Assembly (NCBI GenBank): GCA_963755825.1
Contig: CAVWLA010000001.1
Coordinates: forward strand, 1,116,001 to 1,180,000
Direction of reading: 5' to 3'
Length of the DNA stretch: 64,000 nt
From: DATBQN01 sp963755825
GTDB lineage: Bacteria > Acidobacteriota > Thermoanaerobaculia > Multivoradales > UBA5704
The notes below the pieces were generated by a model. The model was not told where the DNA came from and did no database searches. It was given only the letters and a program-made list of their open reading frames with translations. A program made the translations under genes and the position numbers. This document shows, one piece after another, positions 8,226-16,390 of this stretch. Every line of letters starts with the position of its first letter. The stretch's first letter is position 1.

Positions 8226-8867
8226 TCAGCCGAGCCCGGCGACGAACTCGGCGATCGCGGCAATCGCCGCAGCGAGGTGCCCGCTCTCGGTGTGGCCCGA
8301 GGAGACGCGCGGCTTCCACGAGTGATCGCCGTCGGCGAGGAAGGCGAGGCGGATCGCCGGCGAGAGGTCGTAGGCGGCGATCTCCTCGGGCGAGCCGAAG
8401 GGGTCGCGGGTGCCCTGCAGGAAGAGGGCGGGGGTGGAGAGGGTGCGCAGGTGGGCGGTCCGCGGGCGCTCCGGCGCGCCCGGCGGATGGAACGGATAGC
8501 CGAGGCAGACCAGGCCGCGGGCGCCGGCGGCGTCGGCCACTAGGCTCGCGATGCGGCCGCCGAGCGACTTGCCGCCGACGACCAGCCGCGCGCCGCCGCC
8601 AAGCCGCTCGATCACCTCGCGCCATGCGCGCTCGAGGACCGGCTGGCGGTCCGGCGGGCGGCGCTCGCCGCGCTCGCGCCGCGCCCGCATGTAGGGGAGC
8701 TCGAAGCGCACGACGCGGAGCCCGCGCGCCGCGAGGCCGCCGGCGACCGTCGCCATGAAGGGCGAATCCATCGGGCCGCCGGCGCCGTGGGCGAGGACGA
8801 CTGTGGGGCGACCGTCGAGGGAGCTCTCGGCTCCGTCGACGAGCCAGGCGGGATCGAGATCGGGCAT
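8226..8867 (-). CDS. KANL3/Tex30-like alpha/beta hydrolase
   Basis: The 213-residue protein has an oxyanion segment VVLAHGAGGPMDSPFM, a nucleophile elbow GGKSLGGRIAS (Ser in a GxSxG-like turn), an acid region FLQGTRDPFG and a late catalytic His in ADGDHSWKP. Together these are typical of the dienelactone-hydrolase-like family related to KANL3/Tex30. The substrate is not predictable. There is no signal peptide, so it is probably cytoplasmic. It is divergent from the peptide transporter gene with only 30 bases between the two starts, so they may share a promoter region. Confidence 0.8.
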   Translation of the reverse strand: MPDLDPAWLVDGAESSLDGRPTVVLAHGAGGPMDSPFMATVAGGLAARGLRVVRFELPYMRARRERGERRPPDRQPVLERAWREVIERLGGGARLVVGGKSLGGRIASLVADAAGARGLVCLGYPFHPPGAPERPRTAHLRTLSTPALFLQGTRDPFGSPEEIAAYDLSPAIRLAFLADGDHSWKPRVSSGHTESGHLAAAIAAIAEFVAGLG

Positions 8868-8897
8868 CCGCGGAGTCTATCGCCGGCGGCTGGTACC

Positions 8898-10283
8898 ATG
8901 CCGCGCACGACCTCGACGAGCCTGCCCGCCGCGGCCGCGCGGCACGAGCGCCACCCGCCGGGCCTCTACGTGCTGGCAGCGACCGAGATGTGGGAGCGCT
9001 TCAGCTTCTACTCGATGCTCGCCATGTTCACCCTCTACTTGCAGGACCGCACGCAGGGTTTCGGTTGGACGGCGGCGCAGGCGACGCGCCTCTATGGCCT
9101 CTACCTCGCCTGCGTCTACTTCAGCCCGCTCGCCGGCGGCTACCTGGCGGACCGCAAGCTCGGCTACCGACGCGCCGTCGGGCTCGGCGGCATCTTCTTC
9201 ATGGCCGGGCACCTCCTCCTCGCCGTCCGCTCGGCCGGCGTGATGGTCGCCGCGCTCGCCTGCCTGGTCGTCGGCAACGGCCTCTTCAAGCCCAACGTCT
9301 CGGCGATGGTCGGCCGCCTCTATCCGCCGGGGAGCCACCTGCGCGACCGCGCCTTCAACGTCTTCTACGTGGGGATCAACATCGGCGCTTTCCTGGCGCC
9401 GCTGGTCGCCGAGGTGGTCGAGAGCCGCTACGGCTTCCACGTCGCCTTCGCCGTCGCCGCCCTCGGCATGATGGTCTCGCTCGCCGTCCTTACCGCCGGC
9501 CGGCGTTTCCTCGCCGGCGCCGACCGCGCCACGGGCGATCAGCCGGAGGCGCCGGCCGCCGGGTACCAGGCACCGCCGCCGACGGCGCTCGAGGCGGTGC
9601 CCGAGAGGCGGCGGATCGCCGGCCTCCTCGCCATCTTTCTCATCGTCGTCGTCTTCTGGATGGCGTTCAGCCAGAACGGCGCCACTCTCACCTATTGGGC
9701 CAACGACAACACCGACTGGTCGTCGTCGAGGGTGGTGCCGGCGATCCTCGCCGTGCTGACCCTCGGCCTGGTCAAGGGCGGCAGCGTGTCGGGGATCGTC
9801 TCCAACGCCATCCCGCCTTTCTTCGTCCTGCTGCTGACCTTCCCGCTCATCGGCTTCTGGAGCGTCCTCGACCGCCGCGGCCGCGAGCCGCGCACGCCGG
9901 CTAAGATGGCGATCGGCATGCTCGCCGTGGCGGCGGGCTTCCTCGTCCTCTTCGTCGCGGCGCGGACGGCGGGCGGCGGCCGCGTCTCGCCCTGGTGGCT
10001 GATCGGCGCCTACGCGGGGATCGAGCTCGGCGAGCTGCTGCTCTCCCCCATGGGCTTGTCGCTGGTCTCCAAGGTGGCGCCGCCGCGCACCCGCGGCCTG
10101 ATGATGGGCGGCTGGTTCGCCGCCAACGCGGTCGGCAACTATCTCGCCGGGGCGATCGGCGTCGAGTGGACGGTATGGTCCCACGCGCGGTTCTTCCTGA
10201 CCGTCGCGCTCTTCGCCGCGGCCGTCTCGGCGCTCGTCTTCGCGCTCTTGAAGCCTCTGTCGCGGACGCTCCCCGGCGTCTGA
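8898..10283 (+). CDS. POT/PTR family proton-coupled peptide transporter
   Basis: The sequence begins after a short N-terminus with PPGLYVLAATEMWERFSFYSM, the ExxER proton-coupling motif of POT transporters on helix 1. FSPLAGGYLADRKLGYRRAV then matches the MFS loop 2-3 signature, and GNGLFKPNVSAMVG the PTR2 signature. About 461 residues and roughly 12-14 hydrophobic segments fit the family. It would import di- and tripeptides with protons across the inner membrane. The ATG at 8898 was chosen because the N-terminus then matches family length; a longer frame starts at 8787. A copy of the GGTACCAGGCACC element lies inside a loop-coding region (9562-9574), where it encodes part of GYQAPPP. Confidence 0.88.
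   Translation: MPRTTSTSLPAAAARHERHPPGLYVLAATEMWERFSFYSMLAMFTLYLQDRTQGFGWTAAQATRLYGLYLACVYFSPLAGGYLADRKLGYRRAVGLGGIFFMAGHLLLAVRSAGVMVAALACLVVGNGLFKPNVSAMVGRLYPPGSHLRDRAFNVFYVGINIGAFLAPLVAEVVESRYGFHVAFAVAALGMMVSLAVLTAGRRFLAGADRATGDQPEAPAAGYQAPPPTALEAVPERRRIAGLLAIFLIVVVFWMAFSQNGATLTYWANDNTDWSSSRVVPAILAVLTLGLVKGGSVSGIVSNAIPPFFVLLLTFPLIGFWSVLDRRGREPRTPAKMAIGMLAVAAGFLVLFVAARTAGGGRVSPWWLIGAYAGIELGELLLSPMGLSLVSKVAPPRTRGLMMGGWFAANAVGNYLAGAIGVEWTVWSHARFFLTVALFAAAVSALVFALLKPLSRTLPGV
9562..9574. repeat. Single GGTACCAGGCACC element inside transporter gene
   Basis: A variant of the dispersed palindromic element, located in a hydrophilic loop of the POT transporter. Confidence 0.4.
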
Positions 10284-10304
10284 GCCGGGCGCCAGCTCCC
10301 GGCT
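10283..10304. terminator. Hairpin between convergent genes
   Basis: AGCCGGG and CCCGGCT pair across an 8-nt loop exactly between the stop of the POT transporter and the stop of the DUF983 gene. It could serve both strands; there is no U-tract. Confidence 0.4.
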
Positions 10305-10716
10305 ACCGCGGCCCGTCGTCTCCTCGCCCCTGCTGCCCCCGCCGCTCGATCAGGTAGTCGAGCGCCACAGCGACGCCCTTCCGGTAGGGCAGCGAGAGAC
10401 CGATGACGACGATCGCCGCGCCGAGGATGGCGAGCTGGCCGATCCAGAGGACGCGCGGGCGGACGAGGAACATGACGACGACGAGGCAGCCGGTGAGCCC
10501 GGCGGTCGTCATATACATGAAGAACCAGGTGTCGCCGCTCCGCGGCTCGTAGACGAGGTCGCAGACCGGGCAGCTCTCGCGCAGCCGGTGCCAGCCTTCG
10601 AAGAGCGGCCCCTCGCCACAGCGCGGGCAGCGCCGGCGGAGGCCGCGGAGCACCGTCGCGGCGGCCGAGGCGGACCACGCGGTCGATGCGGCGCGGAGCT
10701 CTGGCGGCGGCGGCAC
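10303..10716 (-). CDS. DUF983 membrane protein
   Basis: The product has RCPRCGEGPLFEGWHRLRESCPVCDLVYEPRSGDTWFF, two CxxC pairs in the DUF983 arrangement, then two hydrophobic helices (AGLTGCLVVVMFLV and LAILGAAIVVIGLSLPY). Family members are small inner-membrane proteins of unknown role. No ATG exists in the frame near the expected start; a GTG at 10716 gives 137 residues, the usual size. The upstream repeat-protein gene ends at 10749, same strand, so the two are probably co-transcribed. The start is uncertain by up to about 12 codons. Confidence 0.72.
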   Translation of the reverse strand: MPPPPELRAASTAWSASAAATVLRGLRRRCPRCGEGPLFEGWHRLRESCPVCDLVYEPRSGDTWFFMYMTTAGLTGCLVVVMFLVRPRVLWIGQLAILGAAIVVIGLSLPYRKGVAVALDYLIERRGQQGRGDDGPR

Positions 10717-10748
10717 GGGGCGCTCGTCGATCGGAGCGGGCGGCGCGC

Positions 10749-11693
10749 TCAGTGGGGCACAGCGATCGGCGCCGCCGGAGGAGGAGAAGGCGGCACGATC
10801 GCGACGGCGATCGGGCGGAGACCATCGGCCGTCGCGCGCGTGTCGATCGCCGCGAGCTCCGGCCAGGTAGCCGCCTCGGCGATGCGGCCGGCGCCGCCGG
10901 CGGGCGCCTCCTCCCTCCAGGCGCCGGCGTAGCGGAGCGTGCCGTCGTCTCCCCGGTAGACGGCGAGCGCCGCGAGGTGGAGGCCGGCCTTCCCCTCGGT
11001 CTCGTCGAGCGAGGCGAAGGCGCTCCAGGCGAGCCCCGGCTCGAGGTGCCAGGCACCGCTCCCCGGCAGCCAGAAGCCGCTGTAGACCAGATGACCGTCG
11101 CGGTCGCGCGCCGCGGCGAGGCCGGCGATGCGGAGGCCCTGGGCGGCGAGGGTGCGATCCTCGCCCGCCAGAACGCCCCATGGAGCGGCGGCGAAGGTCC
11201 AGCGCGTCGCGTCGCCCAGGCCGTCGCGCCAGACGCCGGCGTAGGTGGTCTGCCCGCGGCGGTCGAAGATGGCGAGGGCCGCGAGGCGAAGCCCCCGCTG
11301 GGAATAGGCGAGGTTCTGCGCCGTGAACTGGCTCCACACCATCGCCGGCGGCGTCTCCTGCACGCCGCCGCCCGGACGCCAGACGCCGGCATAGAGCACG
11401 CTCTCCGTCGCGCGGTCGTAGAACGCGCCGATCGACACCAGCCGCAGGCCCTCGCGGCCGAGGCTCTCGCTCTGCCGCTCGAGCTCCGGCCGTGGGCTCG
11501 CCGGGGTGAGGCGCGCGCCGCCGCCGCCGCCGCGCCAGACGCCGGCGTACACCGGCTCCGTCGACGCCGCGGCGCTCGGCGCGGGCGGCGCGGCGGGACC
11601 CGCGGCGCTGGCGCGCTGCAGGGCGCCGATCGCGAGGAGTGCCAGCGGGGCGAGGAGAGGCAGCAGGCGTCCGGCGGTACGCGGGGCGATCAT
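10749..11693 (-). CDS. Secreted protein of BTRD1-like tandem repeats
   Basis: After a signal peptide (LLPLLAPLALLAIGALQRASA) the 314-residue protein consists of about five imperfect repeats of roughly 50 residues, each with a YAGVWRxG or YSGFW strand and a GLRLxxLAxxxDRxG segment. This resembles the bacterial tandem repeat domain 1 found in polyglycine-hydrolase-like proteins. No peptidase domain accompanies the repeats. The role is unknown; repeats of this kind usually act as adhesive or accessory modules. The ATG at 11693 places the hydrophobic signal directly at the N-terminus. One repeat unit contains the GGTGCCAGGCACC element (11045-11057). Confidence 0.65.
   Translation of the reverse strand: MIAPRTAGRLLPLLAPLALLAIGALQRASAAGPAAPPAPSAAASTEPVYAGVWRGGGGGARLTPASPRPELERQSESLGREGLRLVSIGAFYDRATESVLYAGVWRPGGGVQETPPAMVWSQFTAQNLAYSQRGLRLAALAIFDRRGQTTYAGVWRDGLGDATRWTFAAAPWGVLAGEDRTLAAQGLRIAGLAAARDRDGHLVYSGFWLPGSGAWHLEPGLAWSAFASLDETEGKAGLHLAALAVYRGDDGTLRYAGAWREEAPAGGAGRIAEAATWPELAAIDTRATADGLRPIAVAIVPPSPPPAAPIAVPH
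11045..11057. repeat. GGTGCCAGGCACC element inside repeat-protein gene
   Basis: Odd-centred perfect palindrome, read on the minus strand as part of GAWHLEPG. The same 13-mer occurs at 31872-31884. Confidence 0.5.
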
Positions 11694-11781
11694 CGGCAGG
11701 TTCCTTCTCGCGGCGGATGAGCGACAACCGCGCCGAGCGGCGGCCCGAGTATAGGCGCGCGCCGCGGGCGGGACGCCGCCT

Positions 11782-13380
11782 TCAGCGCTCCGGCTCTCCC
11801 CAGCCGCCGCCGCCCGGCGTCTCCAGGATGAGCCGGTCGCCCGGCGCGAGCTCGGCGGCGGCGATCGACGGCAGCTCGACGACGTCGCCCGCGGCGCGCA
11901 CCAGGCGCTGGCGGCCGGCCGCGCCGGGCTCTCCCCCCGCCGCGCCGTAGGGACGCTCGACGCGGTGCTGGGTGAGGAGCGAGAGCGACATCGGGGCGAG
12001 AAAGGTGATCTCGCGGATGGCGCCATCGCCGCCGCCGCGGCGGCCGGCGCCGCCCGAGCCGCGGCGGACGGCGAAGCGCTCGAGGCGCACCGGATAGCGG
12101 TGCTCGAGCACCTCCGGGTCGGTGATGCGGGTGTTCGTCATGTGGGTGTGGACGGCGGCGGCGCCGTCCCAGCCCGGCCCGGCGCCGGCGCCGCCGCAGA
12201 CCGTCTCGTAGTAGGCGAGGCGGCCGTCGCCGAAGACCAGGTTGTTCATCGTCCCCTGGCTGCAGGCGGCGAGCCCGAGGGCCTTGAGGAGCGTGTCGAC
12301 GACGCGCTGGCTGGTCTCGACGTTGCCCCCGACGACCGCCGGAGCATGGGCCGCGTCGGCCGCGAACGGCGGGTCGAGGAAACCGGGCGGCACGCGGATC
12401 TCGACCGGGCGGAAGAACCCCTCGTTGAGCGGCAGCGGCTCGGCGACGAGGAGCCGCAGGGCATAGAGGACGGCGCTCCGCACCACCGCCGCCGGGGCGT
12501 TCAGGTTGCCGGGGTGGACGGGACCGCTGCCCGCGAAGTCGATCACCGCGCGGCCCGCGCCTCCGTCCTGGCGGCCGATGGCGACGCGGACGGCGATCGG
12601 CCAGCCGTCGTCGAGCCGCTCCAGGGCCGTCGCCTCGCCCTCCGGCAGCCGGCCCAGCGCCTCGCCGAGGCGCGCCGCCGCGCGGTCCTCGAGGGCGCGC
12701 ATCGCCGCAAGCACGGCGTCGCGGCCGTGCTCCGCCGCGAGGCCGGCGAGCGCCGTGGCGCCGCGGTGGTTGGCGGCGACAGCGGCGCGGAGGTCGGCGA
12801 GGTTCTCGGCGACGGCGCGCGACGGGTGGGGGGGCGCCGCGAGGAGTGCGGAGATCTCATCCCAGCGCTCGGAACGCTCCTCGCCGCCGCGCAGCAGGAA
12901 CATCGGCGGGATGACGACGCCCTCCTCGGCCAGGCAGCGCGCCCCGGGCGGCATCGAGCCCGGCCGGATGCCGCCGATCTCGGCGTGGTGGGCGCGGCTC
13001 GCCGCGTAGCCGAGGAGCGGACCCCAGCCGGCGCCGCCCTCACCGCGGCCGAAGACCGGCGTTACCACGGTGACGTCCGGCAGGTGCGAGCCGCCGAAGC
13101 CGGGATGGTTGGTCACCGCGACGTCGCCCGGCGCCAGAGGCAGCGCCGCGGCGACGCGCCGCACACAGATGCCGAGGGCGCCCAGGTGGACCGGAATGTG
13201 CGGCGCGTTGACCACCAGGCCGCCCGCCGGATCGAGGAGGGCGCAGGAGAAGTCCAGCCGCTCCTTGATGTTGGTCGACACCGCGGTCCGCCGCAGCATG
13301 TCCCCCATCTCGCGGGCGATCGCCGCGAAGCGGTTGGTGAAGAGCTCGAGCTCGACGGCGGCGGGGCGGGCGGCGCGCAT
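11782..13380 (-). CDS. Hydantoinase B / oxoprolinase beta-type protein
   Basis: The 532-residue frame reads LFTNRFAAIAREMGDMLRRTA, then ERLDFSCALLD, GDVAVTNHPGFGGSHLPDVTVV, HHAEIGG and a C-terminal LVRAAGDVVELPS...GDRLILETPGGGGWG, all standard for HyuB (N-methylhydantoinase/acetophenone carboxylase/oxoprolinase family). These enzymes hydrolyse or carboxylate with ATP and normally need a HyuA-type partner encoded next to them. No HyuA gene is visible on either side, so the partner must be elsewhere or the gene is an orphan. Length is normal and no interruption was seen. Confidence 0.85.
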   Translation of the reverse strand: MRAARPAAVELELFTNRFAAIAREMGDMLRRTAVSTNIKERLDFSCALLDPAGGLVVNAPHIPVHLGALGICVRRVAAALPLAPGDVAVTNHPGFGGSHLPDVTVVTPVFGRGEGGAGWGPLLGYAASRAHHAEIGGIRPGSMPPGARCLAEEGVVIPPMFLLRGGEERSERWDEISALLAAPPHPSRAVAENLADLRAAVAANHRGATALAGLAAEHGRDAVLAAMRALEDRAAARLGEALGRLPEGEATALERLDDGWPIAVRVAIGRQDGGAGRAVIDFAGSGPVHPGNLNAPAAVVRSAVLYALRLLVAEPLPLNEGFFRPVEIRVPPGFLDPPFAADAAHAPAVVGGNVETSQRVVDTLLKALGLAACSQGTMNNLVFGDGRLAYYETVCGGAGAGPGWDGAAAVHTHMTNTRITDPEVLEHRYPVRLERFAVRRGSGGAGRRGGGDGAIREITFLAPMSLSLLTQHRVERPYGAAGGEPGAAGRQRLVRAAGDVVELPSIAAAELAPGDRLILETPGGGGWGEPER

Positions 13381-13818
13381 GGGAAGGTGGACAGTCTAGC
13401 GAACCCTCGCTCCCAGCCGCTGCCGGCGAGGCGCCTAAGGTGGAAGCCCAAGGTGCCAGGTACCTTCTTTCCTCGTTTCCCGCGCTTCCTTGCCCTGCAG
13501 ATCCTCCACCCGCCCGCCCTGCTGGGTAGGGTGCCACCCACCCCTTCCACCCGCCCCCACCCGCTGGGCCGCCTCGCAGCCGATGGTGCGATCGCCAAAG
13601 AGCCCTGAGACGGAGAGCGACGACTCCGCCGCCGCCGGCATCGGCCCCAACGCCCGACCTCATGCCGAAGCATCCGGTGAGGTGCCCGGTATCTCTCGAG
13701 AGTGCATGCGAAGCAACTGAGGATCAAGGGTGCCAGCTACTCCGCCCGCCCCGGCGCCGGCAGCGCCGCGGCGGCGGCTATACTCCGCCGCCAGAGCGCG
13801 GGTTCAAGAGGAGGATCG
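13381..13818. other. Intergenic region with one repeat element
   Basis: No supported gene. It contains one perfect AAGGTGCCAGGTACCTT copy (13450-13466) and two decayed relatives, near 13680-13692 (GGTGCCCGGTATC) and near 13729-13740. The last 15 bases carry the ribosome site of the HD gene. Confidence 0.5.
13452..13464. repeat. GGTGCCAGGTACC element, intergenic
   Basis: A full copy within an extended palindrome-like AAGGTGCCAGGTACCTT. The central GGTACC is a palindrome by itself. Confidence 0.6.
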
Positions 13819-14439
13819 ATGTCCGATGGCAAGAGCTTCGATCGCGACGCCGCCTGGAGGCTGGTGTGCGAGAACGTGCGGGCGGTGGGCCTCCGCCGGC
13901 ACATGCTGGCGGTCGAGGCGGCGATGCGCTGGTATGCGCCGCAGCTGGGCGAGGATGCCGAGGTCTGGGGGCTCGCCGGCCTCGTTCACGACTGGGACTG
14001 GGAGATCCACCCAACGCTCGAGACCCACGTCGTCGACGGCACGCCGGTGCTCCGCGAGCGCGGCGTCGACGAGAATGTGGTGCGCGCCATCCTCGCCCAC
14101 AACGAGCCGGCGACCAACGTCCCCCGCGCGCGGCCGATCGACTACGCCCTCCTCGCCTGCGACGAAGTCACCGGCCTCATCATCGCCGCCGCCCTCGTCC
14201 GCCCCAGCAAGGACGTCCGCGAGGTCGAGGTCAAGTCGATCAAGAAGCGCTGGAAGGAGAAGGCCTTCGCCGCCGGCGTCGACCGCGAGCACGTCGAGGC
14301 GGTGACCGCCGACTTCAGCCGCGCCTGCTTCGCCGGCGGCCTCGATCTCTGGCAGCACGTCGGCAACGTCCTCGCCGCCATGCAGGGAGCCGCCGCCGCG
14401 CTCGATCTCGACGGCCGCCTCGCCGCCGCACCCGGTTAG
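13819..14439 (+). CDS. HD-domain phosphohydrolase-like protein
   Basis: The ATG at 13819 follows AAGAGGAGGATCG, a very good ribosome site. The 206-residue product has GLRRHMLAVEAAMRWYA (first His), LAGLVHDWDWEIHP (HD pair), AILAHNE and a late Asp in DYALLACDEVTG, i.e. the H...HD...D metal-binding set of HDIG proteins. Such small soluble HD proteins act on nucleotides or other phosphate esters; the substrate is not predictable from sequence. The gene ends 7 nt before the 21-bp repeat array. Confidence 0.8.
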   Translation: MSDGKSFDRDAAWRLVCENVRAVGLRRHMLAVEAAMRWYAPQLGEDAEVWGLAGLVHDWDWEIHPTLETHVVDGTPVLRERGVDENVVRAILAHNEPATNVPRARPIDYALLACDEVTGLIIAAALVRPSKDVREVEVKSIKKRWKEKAFAAGVDREHVEAVTADFSRACFAGGLDLWQHVGNVLAAMQGAAAALDLDGRLAAAPG

Positions 14440-14446
14440 CCGCCGA

Positions 14447-14761
14447 GGCCGCCGGGACGGCGCGCTGGGCGAGCGGGAAGCCCTTCCAGGTGATTTTTTG
14501 GCTCCGACATTTTACCGGCCGGCCTCTGCCGATCACCGGGAAGCCATTCCCGATCACCGGCCGAGGCCAAAATGTTTTCTGCCGGCCTTTCCCGACCACC
14601 TGGAAGGCTCGCCGCGCGATCGGGAAGCTCTTCCCGATCACCGGCAGAGACCAAAAGGTTCTCAGCCGGCCTTTCCCGATCACCCGGAAGGCCCGCCGCA
14701 TCAGCGGCAAAGGTCGCCCGATCGCCGGGAAGGACCGGCATGTTCTCTGGCGGGCCCTCAG
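14447..14761. repeat. Array of 15 x 21-bp units with an 84-bp higher-order repeat
   Basis: Read in 21-base steps from 14447, the segment splits into 15 units with no indels. The core GATCACC (or GACCACC, GATCGCC) starts at 14531, 14552, 14594, 14636, 14678 and 14720. Units ending in CCAAAA recur 84 bases apart, as do units holding GCCGGCCTTTCCC and those holding GGAAGG..CGCCG, giving a four-unit higher-order repeat. It fills the whole gap between the convergent HD and esterase genes and touches the esterase stop. One plus-strand frame stays open through it and reads as heptads of the type GKPFPIT/GRGQNVF/CRPFPTT, but it has no own start. Confidence 0.8.
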
Positions 14762-15846
14762 GGGCAGGTGGCGAAGGCGCTGGTGTCGGTGACTGCCGGC
14801 GCGTTCACGCCGACGGGGTTGGCGTAGCGCTGCGCCTGGCCGGTCGCGGTGTCGGTCACCGTCAGGGTGTAGCCGACGTTGGTGGTTGCCGCCAGGAAGA
14901 CCCAGTAGCGCTGGTTGACGGCGCAGCCGTCGATCACCTTGACCAGCATCTCCCAGTTGTCGGGGGAGAAGAACCAGAAGAGGCCGGAGCCGTCGGAGGG
15001 GCAGCCGGCGGTGGTGCCGGCGCCGGCCTCGCCCTGAGCGTCGCTCCAAGTGACCTCGACGCGGAAACGACCGCCGAGGAGACAGAAGGTGCCAGGTCCC
15101 GGCACGCAGGCCGGCGGCGCCGCCGGGTAGCTCTGCGCCACCAGGAAGGCGAAGCCGCCGAGCATCGTCGAGAGCGGCCAGGTGTTGTGCCCGAAGCCGG
15201 CGCCGATGTCCTCCTGCCAGGGCACGCCGAGGCGGTCCCACTGCGCCTTGAGCTCAGCGTAGGGGCCGTCGGTGTAGTTAGGATCGGTGGTGCCGTAGTA
15301 CATGCGGATGGGCGCCCGGTAGGCGGGATCGGCGACCGCGGCCACTGAATAGTAGGGGGCCGAGAGGGTGAAGACGGCGCTGTAGTGGGAGGCGGCGCCG
15401 TAGGCGAGGAGGAAGGCGTAGGCGCCGCCCGCCGAGTGGCCGGCGATCGAGATCCGCAGGTCGTCCGTCGCCAGGGGCGCGAGGTCGGCCTTCACCAGGC
15501 GGAGACTCTCGGCGACCGTCAGCTCGTCGGCCGCGGAGCCCCAGCCGGCCGTCGCGCTCGACTTGGGGAGGACGACGATCGCCTTCGAAGCCTCCGCCGG
15601 CTCCATCATGAACGGCTCGTAGAGCTCGGGGGTGCCGTTCGAGCCGTGGAGGAAGAGGATGACGGGCACCAGCTTCCCCGGCTCGAGACTGCGCGGAACG
15701 TAGCGCTCGAGGTAGGAGCCGGTCGCCGGGATGTCGATCCGCTTCCAGCCGGGCGTCGCATCCGCCGCCGCCGGCCGCCCGGCGACCGGCAGGAGGACGG
15801 CCGCCGCGAGGAGCGCGAGGAAAAGCGGGCGCCGCCGGCCGCTCAT
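14758..15846 (-). CDS. Secreted PHB-depolymerase/feruloyl-esterase-like hydrolase with C-terminal beta domain
   Basis: After a signal peptide (FLALLAAAVLLPVAGRPAAA) comes an alpha/beta hydrolase domain with VILFLHGSNG (oxyanion), ISIAGHSAGGAYA (GxSxG nucleophile), IRMYYGTTDPNY (acid region) and GAGFGHNTWPL (catalytic His), the plan of secreted Esterase_phd enzymes. The last roughly 120 residues (CLLGGRFRVEVTW, LFWFFSPDNWEMLVKVIDG, YTLTVTDTATG) form a beta-rich domain I associate with secreted Acidobacteria proteins. The ATG at 15846 overlaps the stop of the upstream gene (ATGA). A GGTGCCAGGTCCC variant element sits exactly at the junction of the two domains (15088-15100, coding CVPGPGTF). Confidence 0.75.
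   Translation of the reverse strand: MSGRRRPLFLALLAAAVLLPVAGRPAAADATPGWKRIDIPATGSYLERYVPRSLEPGKLVPVILFLHGSNGTPELYEPFMMEPAEASKAIVVLPKSSATAGWGSAADELTVAESLRLVKADLAPLATDDLRISIAGHSAGGAYAFLLAYGAASHYSAVFTLSAPYYSVAAVADPAYRAPIRMYYGTTDPNYTDGPYAELKAQWDRLGVPWQEDIGAGFGHNTWPLSTMLGGFAFLVAQSYPAAPPACVPGPGTFCLLGGRFRVEVTWSDAQGEAGAGTTAGCPSDGSGLFWFFSPDNWEMLVKVIDGCAVNQRYWVFLAATTNVGYTLTVTDTATGQAQRYANPVGVNAPAVTDTSAFATCP
15088..15100. repeat. Degenerate GGTGCCAGGTCCC element at a domain junction
   Basis: One mismatch from the GGTGCCAGGTACC element, lying between the hydrolase and the C-terminal beta domain of the esterase gene. Confidence 0.35.
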
Positions 15847-16256
15847 GGCACCCTCGGCGAGCCGCCGGCGACCACCGCCCGCAGGGTGGACAGGAACGAC
15901 GGCCCCCACGACTCCATGCGCTCCTCGAGGCGCGCCGAGCAGTCGCAGCCGCAGCAGGCCCACGGCTCCTCGCCGGTCAGGTCCCGGCAGCGGTCGCGGT
16001 GATGGGCGTCCTGCACTCGCACCAGCTCGAAGTACTCCTCCCAATAGGGGCGCTCCTCGTCGAGCGGCAGGTCGCAGAAGCAGACCTCGACCCAGCGGGC
16101 GGCGCCGTCGCGGAGGCGGGCGCGCGCCATGTCGTGGGCGTACTCGGCGCCGGCGACCGAGCCGCGGCCGAGCCTCCCCTCCTCGATCGCCTGGAGGAGG
16201 GCGGCCTCGCGGCCGGGGCGCACGCGGGCGGTGACCAGATACCTCATCTCGGCCAT
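15843..16256 (-). CDS. Conserved-looking small protein with Cys-rich tail, unknown function
   Basis: The 137-residue frame begins MRYLVTARVRPGREAALLQAIEEG, reminiscent of a dimeric alpha-beta barrel start, has WVEVCFCDLPLDEERPYWEEYFELV in the middle and ends with WACCGCDCSARLEERMESWG. The CCGCDC cluster suggests a metal site. I do not recognise the family. It overlaps the esterase start by 4 nt, so the two are translated together. The first ATG (16256) was used; an in-frame ATG 9 nt later is equally possible. Confidence 0.6.
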   Translation of the reverse strand: MAEMRYLVTARVRPGREAALLQAIEEGRLGRGSVAGAEYAHDMARARLRDGAARWVEVCFCDLPLDEERPYWEEYFELVRVQDAHHRDRCRDLTGEEPWACCGCDCSARLEERMESWGPSFLSTLRAVVAGGSPRVP

Positions 16257-16390
16257 CGTAGCAGGCCGGTCAAGCCCCGCCCGGCCCTGTGCTACGCTGC
16301 CTTATGCCGCCGCTCGGCGGCGGCCGCGGATTGCAGCGGGCCCATCTGCGGCCACCGTCCGAGGCGAGCAGAGATCAGAGGTCCCCAGAC

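Noticed and set aside
14447..14761. CRISPR-like array
   Set aside because: All 21-bp units are related to one another, with no unique spacers and no cas genes.
13662..14792. Long plus-strand frame across the HD gene and repeat array
   Set aside because: It is out of frame with the HD protein and stays open only because 21-bp units preserve frame; no start.
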